Positions 34,646-43,326 of a stretch of 64,000 nucleotides of DNA are shown here, piece after piece. Each line of letters opens with the position of its first letter. The first letter of the stretch is position 1. Source of the stretch: Streptomyces aurantiacus (GTDB lineage Bacteria > Actinomycetota > Actinomycetes > Streptomycetales > Streptomycetaceae); NCBI RefSeq assembly GCF_027107535.1, contig NZ_CP114283.1:3472001-3536000 (forward strand). Reading direction: 5' to 3'. The position numbers and the translations under genes are program-made. A model generated the notes under the pieces. It was given only the letters and a program-made list of their open reading frames with translations, ran no database searches and was not told the DNA's origin.

Positions 34646-35617
34646 TCAAGGATCGTCAAGCATTGTTTCGGGGATGTTCGCCGTGAGCATTTCGTCGATG
34701 CAGCTGCGCAGCCCGACGCCGGTGGGGTCGATCCAGGTGAGCCATGGCACCGGCTGGAGCAGGCCGTCGTATGGACGGGTGCCGGGGTCGGTGAGGAGGG
34801 CGCGGAGCTCGTCGGGGGCGGGGTGGGTGACCAGGCACAGCCAGGCCAGGCCGGCGCCGATGCGGACCTCGGGCGGTCGTCCGGGATCCGACCATAGGCC
34901 CCGGGCCCAACTGGGAGCGTGTTCATCCTGGTGTTCGCGGGCGAGTTGGGCGATCGCCAGGATCAGGCTCACCCGGACTACCGCATCGTCTTCCTTCGCC
35001 AGCCTGGACTGCAGAGCAGAGGAGACGTGTGAAAGCTCGCTGGTCGCCGCCAGGACGTAGGCGGTCATGGAGCGGACCTCGGGGTCGGGGTCGGAGAGAA
35101 GCGGGAGCAGTAGGTGCAGGTCGTTTGTGACTGCCTGACGGGCGGCCTGGATTGTCCAGTCCACCGGGCACATCGTGCTGCCCTCGATCATCAGGGGATC
35201 CTCGGCGATCTGGAGCAGGCCTTCCCGTGATCCGTCCCCCATGTGCTGGCACCGGCCGATCTCGGCGATCAGGCGAAGGGTTTGGGCACGGAGTTCGGGG
35301 CGCGCGGTCGCCGCGATCCTGAGCAGGAACGGCACCGCCAGTGCTCCCACCGCGATCGTGCCGCCCTGGTGGTGAAGACTCGTCCAGAGCTGCCGCAGGG
35401 CCCTGTCGGCAGCTTCGGTGTCCCCGGACGCGAGCGTGGCGAGCAGGCGGGGGATCTCCTCACCGGGGCCGTAGTAGTGCCGGAACCGCTGCCAGGGGAC
35501 CTCGTCGTACCTGAACCCGTCCTTGACCTCCCGCGGGATCGCGCTGACGGCCGCCCGCACGTCGCAGTCCGTGCCGACCCACCGTTCCGGCCAGTCGTCC
35601 CAACGGTCATCGTCCAT
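34646..35617 (-). CDS. HEAT-repeat protein
   Basis: The 323-aa protein starts at ATG 35617, 7 nt after GGAAGG. It is acidic and alpha-helical, with degenerate HEAT units such as EEIPRLLATLASGDTEAADRA, ALAVPFLLRIAATARPELRA and LHLLLPLLSDPDPEVRSMTA. Such proteins are scaffolds or sensors without enzymatic motifs, and many sit beside immunity or defence genes in Streptomyces. A second HEAT-type gene lies upstream on the same strand. No partner can be named from sequence. The gap 34,318-34,645 upstream of the previous gene holds no supportable gene. Confidence 0.75.
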   Translation of the reverse strand: MDDDRWDDWPERWVGTDCDVRAAVSAIPREVKDGFRYDEVPWQRFRHYYGPGEEIPRLLATLASGDTEAADRALRQLWTSLHHQGGTIAVGALAVPFLLRIAATARPELRAQTLRLIAEIGRCQHMGDGSREGLLQIAEDPLMIEGSTMCPVDWTIQAARQAVTNDLHLLLPLLSDPDPEVRSMTAYVLAATSELSHVSSALQSRLAKEDDAVVRVSLILAIAQLAREHQDEHAPSWARGLWSDPGRPPEVRIGAGLAWLCLVTHPAPDELRALLTDPGTRPYDGLLQPVPWLTWIDPTGVGLRSCIDEMLTANIPETMLDDP

Positions 35618-35989
35618 GGCTTGGCCTTCCAGTCCATCGACAGCATCCGAATGCCGGGAGTTTAGCGACCGGTGATCAAGAGACGGACCGCTTCTGCCGC
35701 ACTCCGGTGGCACCGCACCATGGCGACGTCATTTCTCGTGAGCATCTGCTGCACTCAAGATCGCCAACTGCTGCCCAAACTGCTGATCAAACGCTGCTAC
35801 GTCACGTGAACGAAGCCACTTGGGAAAGCGCTGGGAAGACGGCGCTCCTGCCGTCGTACACGCGGACTGCGGCTCGTTCTCTACGGCCAGTTCCCTGAGG
35901 GTGACCTCAGGCCTCCGGTGGCCGCGCCCGGCCGGTGAAGAAGCGGCGGCCCAGCCGGCACGGCGGGCGCAAGCCGACCGGTGGGCTGC

Positions 35990-36532
35990 TCATCTCGCCG
36001 CTGCCCGGAGGGCCCGTTCGTAGATGGTCCCGCCGGGTGTGAACCAACCCGCTTTCTTCCGCACTGCGGGGCTCGGGTCGTTGGCGTGAGACGCCTTCAA
36101 GGCTGCGAGGGCGCGTGCATCGGAGTGGGTGAACTTGCCGACGAGTTCGGCTGCCATCGCCCGGACGTGCGGGTCGGGGTCTGAGATCAGGTGGTGCAGC
36201 GCGGGGCCGAGGACCCGGTCCGGGCCCGGTGCGCAGGCGTCGCCCTTGCACCGGTCACAGGCCAGAGCATGGAATGCGGCGGTCCTGACCCGGGCGTCGG
36301 GGTCGTCGGCCATGCTGATGAGTTCGCCCATCGACTCGGTGTCGACCAGGTGATCGAGAAGGCGGCAGCAGCCCTCACGGACGGCCGGATTCGTGTCCTG
36401 CAGGCCGGTGCGGATGGCGCTCAGTGCGTTCTCTCCGCGTCGCAGCAGCTCGCGGTATGCCGCCACGGTGCGCTGAGGATCGCCCAAGCACGAAACGAGG
36501 GCTTCGTCGTCGGTCTTGATGAACCCGAGCAT
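35990..36532 (-). CDS. HEAT-repeat protein
   Basis: The 180-aa helical protein is built almost entirely from HEAT units: YRELLRRGENALSAIRTGLQ, NPAVREGCCRLLDHLVD, DPDARVRTAAFHALACDRC, DPDPHVRAMAAELVGKF and DPSPAVRKKAGWF. It resembles PBS-lyase-type HEAT proteins but lacks catalytic residues. Its function is unknown. It is separate from the larger HEAT gene by about 370 bp, a stretch (35,618-35,989) with no convincing gene. Confidence 0.78.
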   Translation of the reverse strand: MLGFIKTDDEALVSCLGDPQRTVAAYRELLRRGENALSAIRTGLQDTNPAVREGCCRLLDHLVDTESMGELISMADDPDARVRTAAFHALACDRCKGDACAPGPDRVLGPALHHLISDPDPHVRAMAAELVGKFTHSDARALAALKASHANDPSPAVRKKAGWFTPGGTIYERALRAAAR

Positions 36533-36837
36533 GTCCTCAGTCTGGAGTCAGGTGGCCGATCCCGGCAAAGGGATTTCCGCTCTCACGACCTAAGGCGGCC
36601 TGGGCCTCGGAACTGCGCAGTGTGTGATCTTGCAGTGAGACCGTCTCTGCGTGGCTGGTGTGATTACGGCGTCGGAGCCGTCCTGCATAACCGCGTTCAG
36701 CGGGCTGAGTCCGCATCATTGCGCAACGCACCGGCGCAGGCGAGCGGCGTCCCGGGGCGCTGGGTGGAGCCGCCTGGGACGCCGCTGCGAGTCAGAGCGT
36801 GCCGTGAGCCTCTATGGTCTCGGCCCGGTATTGGTGG

Positions 36838-36962
36838 GGTCAGCGGCGGTGGTTGCCGCCGGCGTGGTGGCGGCCCCAGGACTGGTCGTCGATGCGGCGG
36901 CCGTTGTCGTTGCGGGGCTCCCCGCCGAAGAACGGGAAGCCCCACTTGCCTGCCTGCGTCGG
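36838..36962 (-). other. Coding-like in-frame extension after the TGA of the membrane gene
   Basis: Directly after the TGA at 36965-36963 the same frame continues for 41 codons (PTQAGKWGFPFFGGEPRNDN, then GRRIDDQSWGRHHAGGNHRR) to a second TGA. Almost every codon ends in G or C, strongly coding-like for this genome, but no start codon lies within it. It looks like the C-terminus of a gene split by a nonsense mutation. Confidence 0.5.
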
Positions 36963-37226
36963 TCAACCGGCCATGGCCGCCACGACCAGCGCAACAGCAG
37001 TACCGCACAGCAGCACTACAAGCGGCCATGCCAGCCGGCCGCGCTCGGTACGCCTGCGCCACAGCACCAGCCACAGCGCACACGCCGCCACGAACACGAC
37101 CGTCACACCGCTCAGCTCGCCCTCCCGCCACGCCACCTGCACGGCGCCAGGGTTAGCACCCCATACAAGGAGCGCAGCGAGGACGCCCACGGTCAGCGCA
37201 CACACCGCTTCCAGCAACCTGCTCAT
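36963..37226 (-). CDS. Small three-helix membrane protein, possibly truncated by a nonsense codon
   Basis: The 87-aa protein has three hydrophobic helices: LLEAVCALTVGVLAALLVWG, GVTVVFVAACALWLVLW followed by RRRTERGR, and LAWPLVVLLCGTAVALVVAA. I recognise no family. The frame continues past the stop with strongly coding composition for 41 codons, so the original gene was probably about 128 aa. The sequence upstream contains the tail of another decayed gene (37257-37403). Between 36,533 and 36,837 nothing else is gene-like. Confidence 0.5.
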   Translation of the reverse strand: MSRLLEAVCALTVGVLAALLVWGANPGAVQVAWREGELSGVTVVFVAACALWLVLWRRRTERGRLAWPLVVLLCGTAVALVVAAMAG

Positions 37227-37256
37227 ACGGTGTCCTTCTTCTCCGGCGTCTCCGGG

Positions 37257-37403
37257 TCAGTGCGCGGGCGGAACGGACGGATTGACCTCGACGGTCTCCG
37301 TCTTGCGGCCTTCTGCGGCGGCTGCCCGCACGGTACATCGGTTGGCGTCCGGGATACGCCAGGGTTGTTGCAGCCAAATGATGGCGCGATCCAGTGCAGT
37401 TGA
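37257..37403 (-). pseudogene. C-terminal fragment of a lost gene
   Basis: A minus-strand frame ending at TGA 37259-37257 reads LDRAIIWLQQPWRIPDANRC, TVRAAAAEGRKTETVEVNPS, VPPAH. Its third-position GC is high and it looks like a real protein end. Going upstream, the coding character stops at about 37403 and no start exists. A run of ten G follows at about 37456. It is likely a remnant beside the CBASS locus. Confidence 0.4.
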
Positions 37404-37563
37404 AGAATGCCCCACCCTGCAAGCTCGCGGACCTTGGCACGACGGTGAAGTCCTTGGGGGGGGGGCGGGGTAAACGAGTGTTTTCGCCTCCCCTCCCGAA
37501 CGGCCGAATCGTCACATCGGTCACGTCCGGCCAGCACATCTCAACAAGATCGTGTTACGAGCA

Positions 37564-38121
37564 CTACGGCAGGGTGTACATGAACTCCTTGCCGCCCCGC
37601 TCCGGTCCGGGTGCGCGGTTGCGGCTCAAGGCTCCCGCTTGGACAAGGCGTTTAAGCCGGTTGTTGGCGTTGGTGACGGAAATACCGAGTGCTTCGGCCA
37701 GCTCCTGGGCACGGAAGGTGCCGAGGCGGCGGGCGTGGGTGTAGGTGTCCGGCATGACAGTGGTGTCGCCCAGCAACGTGTGGTCCTCGCCCTGCACGGC
37801 GAACTGCTTGCGACGCTCGAGGCAGACGGTGACGGACTCACGGGTCTCCTCGTTCAGCCCGATCAGCCGGACCGCGGCAGCCTGCACGTCGCCAGCCGCC
37901 AGGGACACGTAGAGCTTGCCGAGGAACTCGTCCACGAAACTGTGGGTCATGGCTTCGGTGCCGGTGAAGTCGATTTCCAGCACGGGGGCCGGACCGGACA
38001 CATTGAGTACGGTCTCCAGCTCACTACGCTTGTGCGCCCCCGTGCCGCGGGTGGACAGGAACGTACCCGGTTTACTGACGGGGAAGGTGAGCATTTGCTT
38101 TTTCGCCTTCATTGAACGCAT
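37564..38121 (-). CDS. STAS-like (DUF4325) protein with C-terminal winged helix
   Basis: The 185-aa protein has two parts. Residues about 10-110 form a STAS-like DUF4325 domain with VLEIDFTGTEAMTHSFVDEF and LGKLYVSLAAGDVQAAAVRL, the pattern of an anti-sigma-factor-antagonist fold. Residues about 125-185 form a winged helix (RAQELAEALGISVTNANNRL, KRLVQAGALSRNRAPG). It follows a GHKL ATPase gene by 15 nt in the same operon. STAS and GHKL proteins commonly work as a phosphorylation-driven switch, so this pair may be a signalling unit that ends in DNA binding. It is divergent from the CBASS operon. Confidence 0.75.
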   Translation of the reverse strand: MRSMKAKKQMLTFPVSKPGTFLSTRGTGAHKRSELETVLNVSGPAPVLEIDFTGTEAMTHSFVDEFLGKLYVSLAAGDVQAAAVRLIGLNEETRESVTVCLERRKQFAVQGEDHTLLGDTTVMPDTYTHARRLGTFRAQELAEALGISVTNANNRLKRLVQAGALSRNRAPGPERGGKEFMYTLP

Positions 38122-38136
38122 TGAAGCACAGCGCGG

Positions 38137-38985
38137 TTAACCGGGGAACGAGACTCTCAGCCAGGCCCAGGTGCCCGCCACTCGCTCTGGGGTGCGCCGA
38201 TAGGAGGTAAAGGCGTGCTCCCGGTAGTGGCTGGCCGTCACGGCGCCGTCGCCGCTGCGCAGGATCAGGCTCGTGATCGCAGTCTCTCTGACCCCGTCCA
38301 GGACATCAGGAAGACCGTAGCCGCGGTCCTCGTCTGTTCCGCTGGCGCGGGGACTCAGCGCACGTTCCAGCGCGTGGATACTGTCGGTTACGTCGGAGTG
38401 CTGCTGGTTGCGGCGCAGGTGACTGAGTACTCCCACTCCGGTGTCGCAGACCGAGACCTCCAGTCGCCTGCGGCCGGTGGTCCTGCCGCTGTAGGCCTGC
38501 GCGGTAATGAAGGCGCCCAACTCGCTGGTTCCGTGACTCACCGCGTTGTCGATGAGCTCACCCAGCCCGGTGAACGCCTGTCTTCCGAAGCGCTTTCCCA
38601 GGTGGTTGGTTGCGACGAACCCGATCCGTTGGTTCACGTCACGGACCCCCGCACCCGTAAGGCGGGTGACCTCCAGCAAGCTGGCCGAGTGATCGTTGCG
38701 CTCGCCCTCGGAGAGGGAGCCCACGATGCGAGATCCCTCTGGCAAGTGCTTCAACAGGTCCATGCGCTGCAGATATGAGGCCACGCCACGGCGTTCGGGC
38801 AGGAGCAGGGCGATCTCCGTGTCGCTGGCCGCGTGAGTGTGGGTGAGCGCGGCCACGGCGGCGAGATCCAGCGGACTGGCGAACTCCAGGTGGCGGGCAT
38901 CGATGGTCAATCCGGGTCGGGCGGTTTCCTGCAGGCGCAGGGTGCCGCGCAGCAAGGGGTGGCGGCCGGGCAGCTCAAGTAACAC
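38137..38985 (-). CDS. GHKL-type ATPase with STAS-like N-terminus
   Basis: The 282-aa protein (GTG start at 38985) has an N-terminal STAS-like half (LTIDARHLEFASPLDLAAVA) and a C-terminal histidine-kinase-type ATPase half. The N-box is GELIDNAVSHG, G1 is VCDTGVGVLS and G2 is DEDRGYGLPDVLDGV. No His-phosphoacceptor (DHp) helix or membrane segment is visible, so it resembles anti-sigma kinases rather than sensor kinases. It is the first gene of an operon with the STAS-like/winged-helix protein, and its start is 94 bp from that of the CD-NTase on the other strand, so the two operons share a promoter region. Confidence 0.78.
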   Translation of the reverse strand: MLLELPGRHPLLRGTLRLQETARPGLTIDARHLEFASPLDLAAVAALTHTHAASDTEIALLLPERRGVASYLQRMDLLKHLPEGSRIVGSLSEGERNDHSASLLEVTRLTGAGVRDVNQRIGFVATNHLGKRFGRQAFTGLGELIDNAVSHGTSELGAFITAQAYSGRTTGRRRLEVSVCDTGVGVLSHLRRNQQHSDVTDSIHALERALSPRASGTDEDRGYGLPDVLDGVRETAITSLILRSGDGAVTASHYREHAFTSYRRTPERVAGTWAWLRVSFPG

Positions 38986-39079
38986 GACACACCAGTATGC
39001 CCTCCGGTCGGCCGTGCCGCGGCCGTCTGTGGTGCCCCCGTGCTACGGTTTCACGACCTTCAATGAAGACGATGTACGG

Positions 39080-40090
39080 ATGGTGCCAGTGCAGCTCACC
39101 GCCTGTTTCAACACGCTCCTCACGGACACGGTCAACCTGAGCCGGTTCAAGCTCGAGCTGCTCGACGAGCGAGTGGGTAACGTCTACCGGGCCTTGAAGG
39201 AGGACGAGGAGATCGGGCATCTCGTCCTCGACAAGATCCCTCAGGGGTCGTGGGCGCAGAGGACCATCATCGACCCGGTCGGTGACAACGAGTTCGACGC
39301 CGACTTCCTCCTTCTGATGGAGGAGAACCCGGACTGGCACGACAGCCCCAAGACCTACATCGACAAGGTCTACGCCGCGCTGCACCGGCACAGTCGCTAC
39401 GGCGAGATGCCGCACTCGCGCAAGTGCCGTTGCGTGCGTCTGGTCTACAAGAACTCGATGCATGTGGACATCGTTCCCTACGTGCAGCTCAGCGACGGCC
39501 GCAGCGTCATTGTCAACCGGGACGACAACTGCTGGGAGGCGACGGACCCCGAGGGCTTCACGACCTGGATGCGCCAGCAGGATGGCATCACCGGTGGGAA
39601 CCTGCGCAAGGTCATCCGGCTGATGAAGTACCTGCGCGACCACAAGAACTCCTTCACCGGGACACGGTCGATCATCCTGACGACCCTGCTCGGAAACCAG
39701 GTCAGCGCGACGAAGAAGCTGCTGGACCCCGGCTACTACGCCAACGTGCCCACGACCCTGCTCCACCTCGTCCAGGACCTGAACACCTACCTGCAGGCCA
39801 ACACCACCAAGCCATCGATCGCCGACCCCTCCGGGTCGGGGGTCACCTTCGACCACCGGTGGACCCAGGCCACCTACACCTACTTCCGCGAGCGGATCCG
39901 CGTGCACGCCGCAGAGATCGAGGACGCGTACCACGAGCCGGACAAGGAGACCAGCATCGAGCTGTGGCAGGACCTGTTCGGCAGCGGCTTCAAGGAGCCC
40001 GAGTCGCAGCAGAGCAGCGCGAAGTTCCCCGCCGCGACCACGTCCGTGGCCGCCGTGACGACGACGGGACGGTCGGGGCGCGCTGGATGA
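39080..40090 (+). CDS. CBASS CD-NTase (cyclic oligonucleotide synthase)
   Basis: The 336-aa nucleotidyltransferase has the polymerase-beta-like active site of CD-NTases: PQGSWAQRTIID (GS motif, G56-S57), DNEFDADFLLL (D73 and D75) and the third Asp in NSMHVDIVPYV (about D130). It would make a cyclic di- or trinucleotide on phage infection. The C-terminus ends GRSGRAG; a terminal Gly is what Cap2 ligates in type II systems. The start is uncertain: ATG 39080 lacks a good Shine-Dalgarno box, and GTG 39089 is an alternative. The stop overlaps the Cap2 start (ATGA). Confidence 0.93.
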   Translation: MVPVQLTACFNTLLTDTVNLSRFKLELLDERVGNVYRALKEDEEIGHLVLDKIPQGSWAQRTIIDPVGDNEFDADFLLLMEENPDWHDSPKTYIDKVYAALHRHSRYGEMPHSRKCRCVRLVYKNSMHVDIVPYVQLSDGRSVIVNRDDNCWEATDPEGFTTWMRQQDGITGGNLRKVIRLMKYLRDHKNSFTGTRSIILTTLLGNQVSATKKLLDPGYYANVPTTLLHLVQDLNTYLQANTTKPSIADPSGSGVTFDHRWTQATYTYFRERIRVHAAEIEDAYHEPDKETSIELWQDLFGSGFKEPESQQSSAKFPAATTSVAAVTTTGRSGRAG

Positions 40091-41823
40091 GCAGGCGCAA
40101 CTCCGGGCGGCCTGGCGCCCCCACTTCGTGGCAGAAGAAGGCACTCGCAGATCTCCGCACGATCGCCGCTGAGCAGCCGGACATCCTGCGCGTGGTGGGA
40201 GCGCCGGAGCGTACGGACGACGGCGCTGTGGCGGTCACGATCGAGATCGACACGAAGGGAACCGTCTGGCTGGAGGGCGGGCTTCTGCTCCAGCCGCGCG
40301 AGCAGTTCGTCATGCGCATCCCGCCCCACGCGCTGCTGCCCCCGCAGGTGGACGTCACCCATACGCGGTTCCTCGGACACCCCCACGTCCTGCAGGGCCA
40401 CCGGCTGTGCCTGTACCTGGACCCCGCCCGGGAGTGGAACCCGGCCGACGGTATCCGCTCCAGCCTCGACCGCCTGTGGGGCTGGCTCAGCGATGCCGCG
40501 GGCAACCGGTTCGACGCCTCGACCGCCCTCTATCACGCGGTCGGCGGCGTCCTGCACCAGTCCGCGGCAGCTCCCACCATCGTCGTGCGCGAACCCGTGC
40601 CCCCAAAGAACGTGCAGGCCGGATACCTGATCCCCAGGACCGTTCAGCGCCTGGACCTCACCTTCATCCCTCGAGAGCCTCCCGCGGCACGCCTACCGGT
40701 CATCACCGCCCCGGCACCTCTGCCGATGGGAGCCGGCACCACACTGGTCCAACTCCTGCAGCAGATCGACGCATCGCCCGGCAGCGCCGCCGCTCCGTTC
40801 GCACCGGCCGTGCTGACCTCCCTGGTGACCAGCGTGGTCAGAAACGCCGACGGCACACCGCAGTACTTCCTCCTGGCCGTGCCCCACCCCGCCGGAGGAC
40901 CCCCTCACCTGATCGCGGGCCGGATCCCCGCAACCGCCGCCGACGAACTACGCGACCTCGCACGGCGCCATCCCGGTTCTCTGAACAAGATCACGCCCAG
41001 CGCGGTCAACCCGACCGTCCCGATCGAATGGTGCCGCGTGTCCGACGAACGCCAAGCCGTCACCACCCGCCGCGACGCAAGCCGCCCCGTCAATAACTAC
41101 CAGGACAAACACGTCCACATCTGGGGCTGCGGGGGCATCGGATCTTGGACTGCGGAGTTCATCGCACGGGCCGGAGCCGCACATATCACGCTGTGCGACC
41201 CCGGCGTCGTCACCGGCGGACTGCTCGTCCGCCAGAACTTCCTCGAGATCGACATCGGCGAGACCAAGGCCGCCGCACTCGCCGACCGCCTGCGCAACAT
41301 CGACGACAACCTGACCGTCGACATCGCCAAGGGCATCCTCCCCGACGACGCCGAACAGGTCATGCACCAGGCCGACCTCGTCATCGACGCCACCATCAGC
41401 CTGGCCATCGGGCAAGCCCTGGACGTCCTCGCGCGCACACCCGACCGCAAGGCCACCCTCGCCCAGATCGCCACAGACACCCGCACCGGGACCCTGGGCA
41501 TCCTCACCGCCTGCGCCCCGGACACCCTCCAAGGACCCCACACGCTGGACTCCCAGGTCGGCCTCTCCGTCCTCGGCGACCACCTACTGGAGCTGTACCA
41601 CCCTCTGTGGCAAGAATCAGAACACGGCGACGAACTCGTACCAACCCGTGGCTGCTCCGTCCCCACCTTCCACGGGTCCTCAGCCGACCTCGCCGCTGTC
41701 GCCGCCACGCTCACCACGTTCCTTGGCATGCAGATGGCGGTATCGACGTCAGGAACCCACCTGATCGCCCTTCCACACGCCCACAGCGGACCCCATCATC
41801 ACTACGTCCCCCCTACCCCCTAG
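40087..41823 (+). CDS. cap2: CBASS Cap2, E2-E1 ubiquitin-transfer-like fusion
   Basis: The 578-aa protein has the two-enzyme layout of Cap2. The N-terminal E2-like domain carries its catalytic Cys in VLQGHRLCLYLDPAREWNP (about C108). The E1/ThiF-like adenylation domain begins at HIWGCGGIGSWTAEFIARAG (about 365) with LVIDATIS further on. The E1 catalytic Cys lies in TRGCSVPTFHGSSADLAA (about C523). Cap2 links the C-terminus of the CD-NTase to cellular targets, which raises nucleotide output. ATG overlaps the CD-NTase stop, giving tight coupling. Normally a JAB-type Cap3 protease follows; none is found here. Confidence 0.92.
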   Translation: MSRRNSGRPGAPTSWQKKALADLRTIAAEQPDILRVVGAPERTDDGAVAVTIEIDTKGTVWLEGGLLLQPREQFVMRIPPHALLPPQVDVTHTRFLGHPHVLQGHRLCLYLDPAREWNPADGIRSSLDRLWGWLSDAAGNRFDASTALYHAVGGVLHQSAAAPTIVVREPVPPKNVQAGYLIPRTVQRLDLTFIPREPPAARLPVITAPAPLPMGAGTTLVQLLQQIDASPGSAAAPFAPAVLTSLVTSVVRNADGTPQYFLLAVPHPAGGPPHLIAGRIPATAADELRDLARRHPGSLNKITPSAVNPTVPIEWCRVSDERQAVTTRRDASRPVNNYQDKHVHIWGCGGIGSWTAEFIARAGAAHITLCDPGVVTGGLLVRQNFLEIDIGETKAAALADRLRNIDDNLTVDIAKGILPDDAEQVMHQADLVIDATISLAIGQALDVLARTPDRKATLAQIATDTRTGTLGILTACAPDTLQGPHTLDSQVGLSVLGDHLLELYHPLWQESEHGDELVPTRGCSVPTFHGSSADLAAVAATLTTFLGMQMAVSTSGTHLIALPHAHSGPHHHYVPPTP

Positions 41824-41925
41824 ACCGCTGGAGCGCGGCGCCACGCACCCGACCGAGCCACAAGCCCCAACGACAGCAGACGGTCAACCCACGCCTGCAC
41901 CAGGCAGCCGAAAGGAGCCGCCCCC

Positions 41926-43086
41926 GTGGCACGCAAGTCCATCCCCGAAGTCGAGCGACTCAAGGTGTGGGTCCGCGCCGGCGGACGGTGCGAACTGTGC
42001 GGGACCTACCTTCTCGAGGGAAGACTGACCTATCAGGACTTCACCCTGGGAGAACTCGCCCACATCGTCGGACAGGAGGCCACTCCCAAGTCACCGCGGG
42101 GCATGGACCCCCTGCCGAAGGACGAACGCGACCTCGCCGACAATCTCATGCTGCTGTGCCGCGGTGAGCACAACGAAATCGACCGCAAGGGATCGCTCGA
42201 TGTAATGACAGTCGAACGGCTGCGACGCATCAAACGCGACCGAGAGGAATGGATCCGACGACTGACCGCCCTCAGGCCCGAGGCCGGCACCGTGGTGATC
42301 CGGCTCATCGGACAAGTCCGCGGCCAGGAAGTCGAACTCACCAAACCGACTGCCGCGGATGCGGTCATTCGCTCCGAAGAGCGATTCCCCGAGTTCCCCC
42401 TCAGCCTCCACGGCGACGGCTTCGAGGTGGACCTGCGCCGTTTCCTCAATGAAAAGACGGCCGGCCCCGCCTACTGGGAACAGTGCAAGCAGCAGATCGA
42501 CCGGGTCCTCGAACACAAGCTGGGAGAAGCACTGCGCGAAGATTCAGTGCACCACGTGAGCGTCTTCGCCTTCGCCCGCCTGCCTCTGCTTGTCTACTTC
42601 GGCTCCCGTCTGGACGACACCTTCACCGTCTCCATCTACCAGCGGCACCGCAGCACCGAATCATGGTGCTGGCCCGACCCCGGCGACGCGCCGAGGCGAT
42701 TTGTCACCGAGGTGCCCCGCACTTCTCACCCCGATGCGCGGGAGGGCGCGCTGCTCTTGAACATCTCCGGATCGATTCATGCAGCAGAGCTACCCGAACA
42801 ACTTGGCCGCCTTCCGCGCTGGACGATCCGTCCCCAGGGCATCACACCATCCGTCGATGTGATCAATTCGGCTTCCACGCTCGAAGAGTTCACGTCCGTC
42901 CTTCGACAACTGCTGTCTGAGCTGGAGGTCAGCCACAAGGGCATGCAACGACTGCATGTGCTGGCCGCAGTGCCCGTTTCGGCCGCGGTGACACTCGGCC
43001 GCGTACACGATGCCAACGTCCACCCCACCTTGGTCATCTACGACCGTACCGACAACCAGTACACGACGGCCTTGGAGATCTCCTGA
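41926..43086 (+). CDS. cap5: CBASS effector Cap5, HNH endonuclease fused to SAVED domain
   Basis: The 386-aa protein has an N-terminal HNH nuclease (about 1-95): zinc-type CELCGTYLLEG, the metal-activating His in GELAHIVGQE (about H46), and ADNLMLLCRGEHNEID with N73 and H82. The rest is a SAVED sensor domain (HHVSVFAFARLPLLVYFGSR, LHVLAAVPVSAAVTLGRVHD) that binds the cyclic nucleotide. Binding causes oligomerisation and indiscriminate DNA cleavage, killing the infected cell. GTG 41926 lies 8 nt after AAAGGAG. The 102-nt gap to Cap2 has no other ORF. The family length is normal. Confidence 0.92.
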   Translation: MARKSIPEVERLKVWVRAGGRCELCGTYLLEGRLTYQDFTLGELAHIVGQEATPKSPRGMDPLPKDERDLADNLMLLCRGEHNEIDRKGSLDVMTVERLRRIKRDREEWIRRLTALRPEAGTVVIRLIGQVRGQEVELTKPTAADAVIRSEERFPEFPLSLHGDGFEVDLRRFLNEKTAGPAYWEQCKQQIDRVLEHKLGEALREDSVHHVSVFAFARLPLLVYFGSRLDDTFTVSIYQRHRSTESWCWPDPGDAPRRFVTEVPRTSHPDAREGALLLNISGSIHAAELPEQLGRLPRWTIRPQGITPSVDVINSASTLEEFTSVLRQLLSELEVSHKGMQRLHVLAAVPVSAAVTLGRVHDANVHPTLVIYDRTDNQYTTALEIS

Positions 43087-43101
43087 TGGCGCCGGCAAGG
43101 G

Positions 43102-43221
43102 GTGCTCTCGAAGGGAGCGTCGATACCCCGGCACAGACCGTTTTCCGCCAGCGTCATCAAAGGGCTCTACGCGGCCTTCATCTATCCACCACGCGAGGCC
43201 ATCGATGAGCTGACCTTCTGA
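43102..43221 (+). CDS. Possible 39-aa ORF or gene remnant between the two effectors
   Basis: A GTG frame reads MLSKGASIPRHRPFSASVIK and GLYAAFIYPPREAIDELTF. The second half has coding-like codon use, but there is no clear ribosome binding site. It could be a short accessory peptide or the C-terminal remnant of a deleted gene (for example whatever once separated cap5 and the phospholipase). It does not look like a JAB protease. Confidence 0.3.
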   Translation: MLSKGASIPRHRPFSASVIKGLYAAFIYPPREAIDELTF

Positions 43222-43326
43222 TCACCAGGGGACGTAGTCTCGACGGCGAAGATCTGGCCCAGCCGGGCCAGTCCTACAACGAGCAGCACAACGGGGGCGG
43301 TTCAACTGACCGAGCGTTTCCAGATT

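Noticed and set aside
36651..37403. Plus-strand ORF of 250 codons opposite the small membrane gene
   Set aside because: Its translation is His/Arg/Pro-rich and incoherent, while the minus strand shows hydrophobic helices and high third-position GC.
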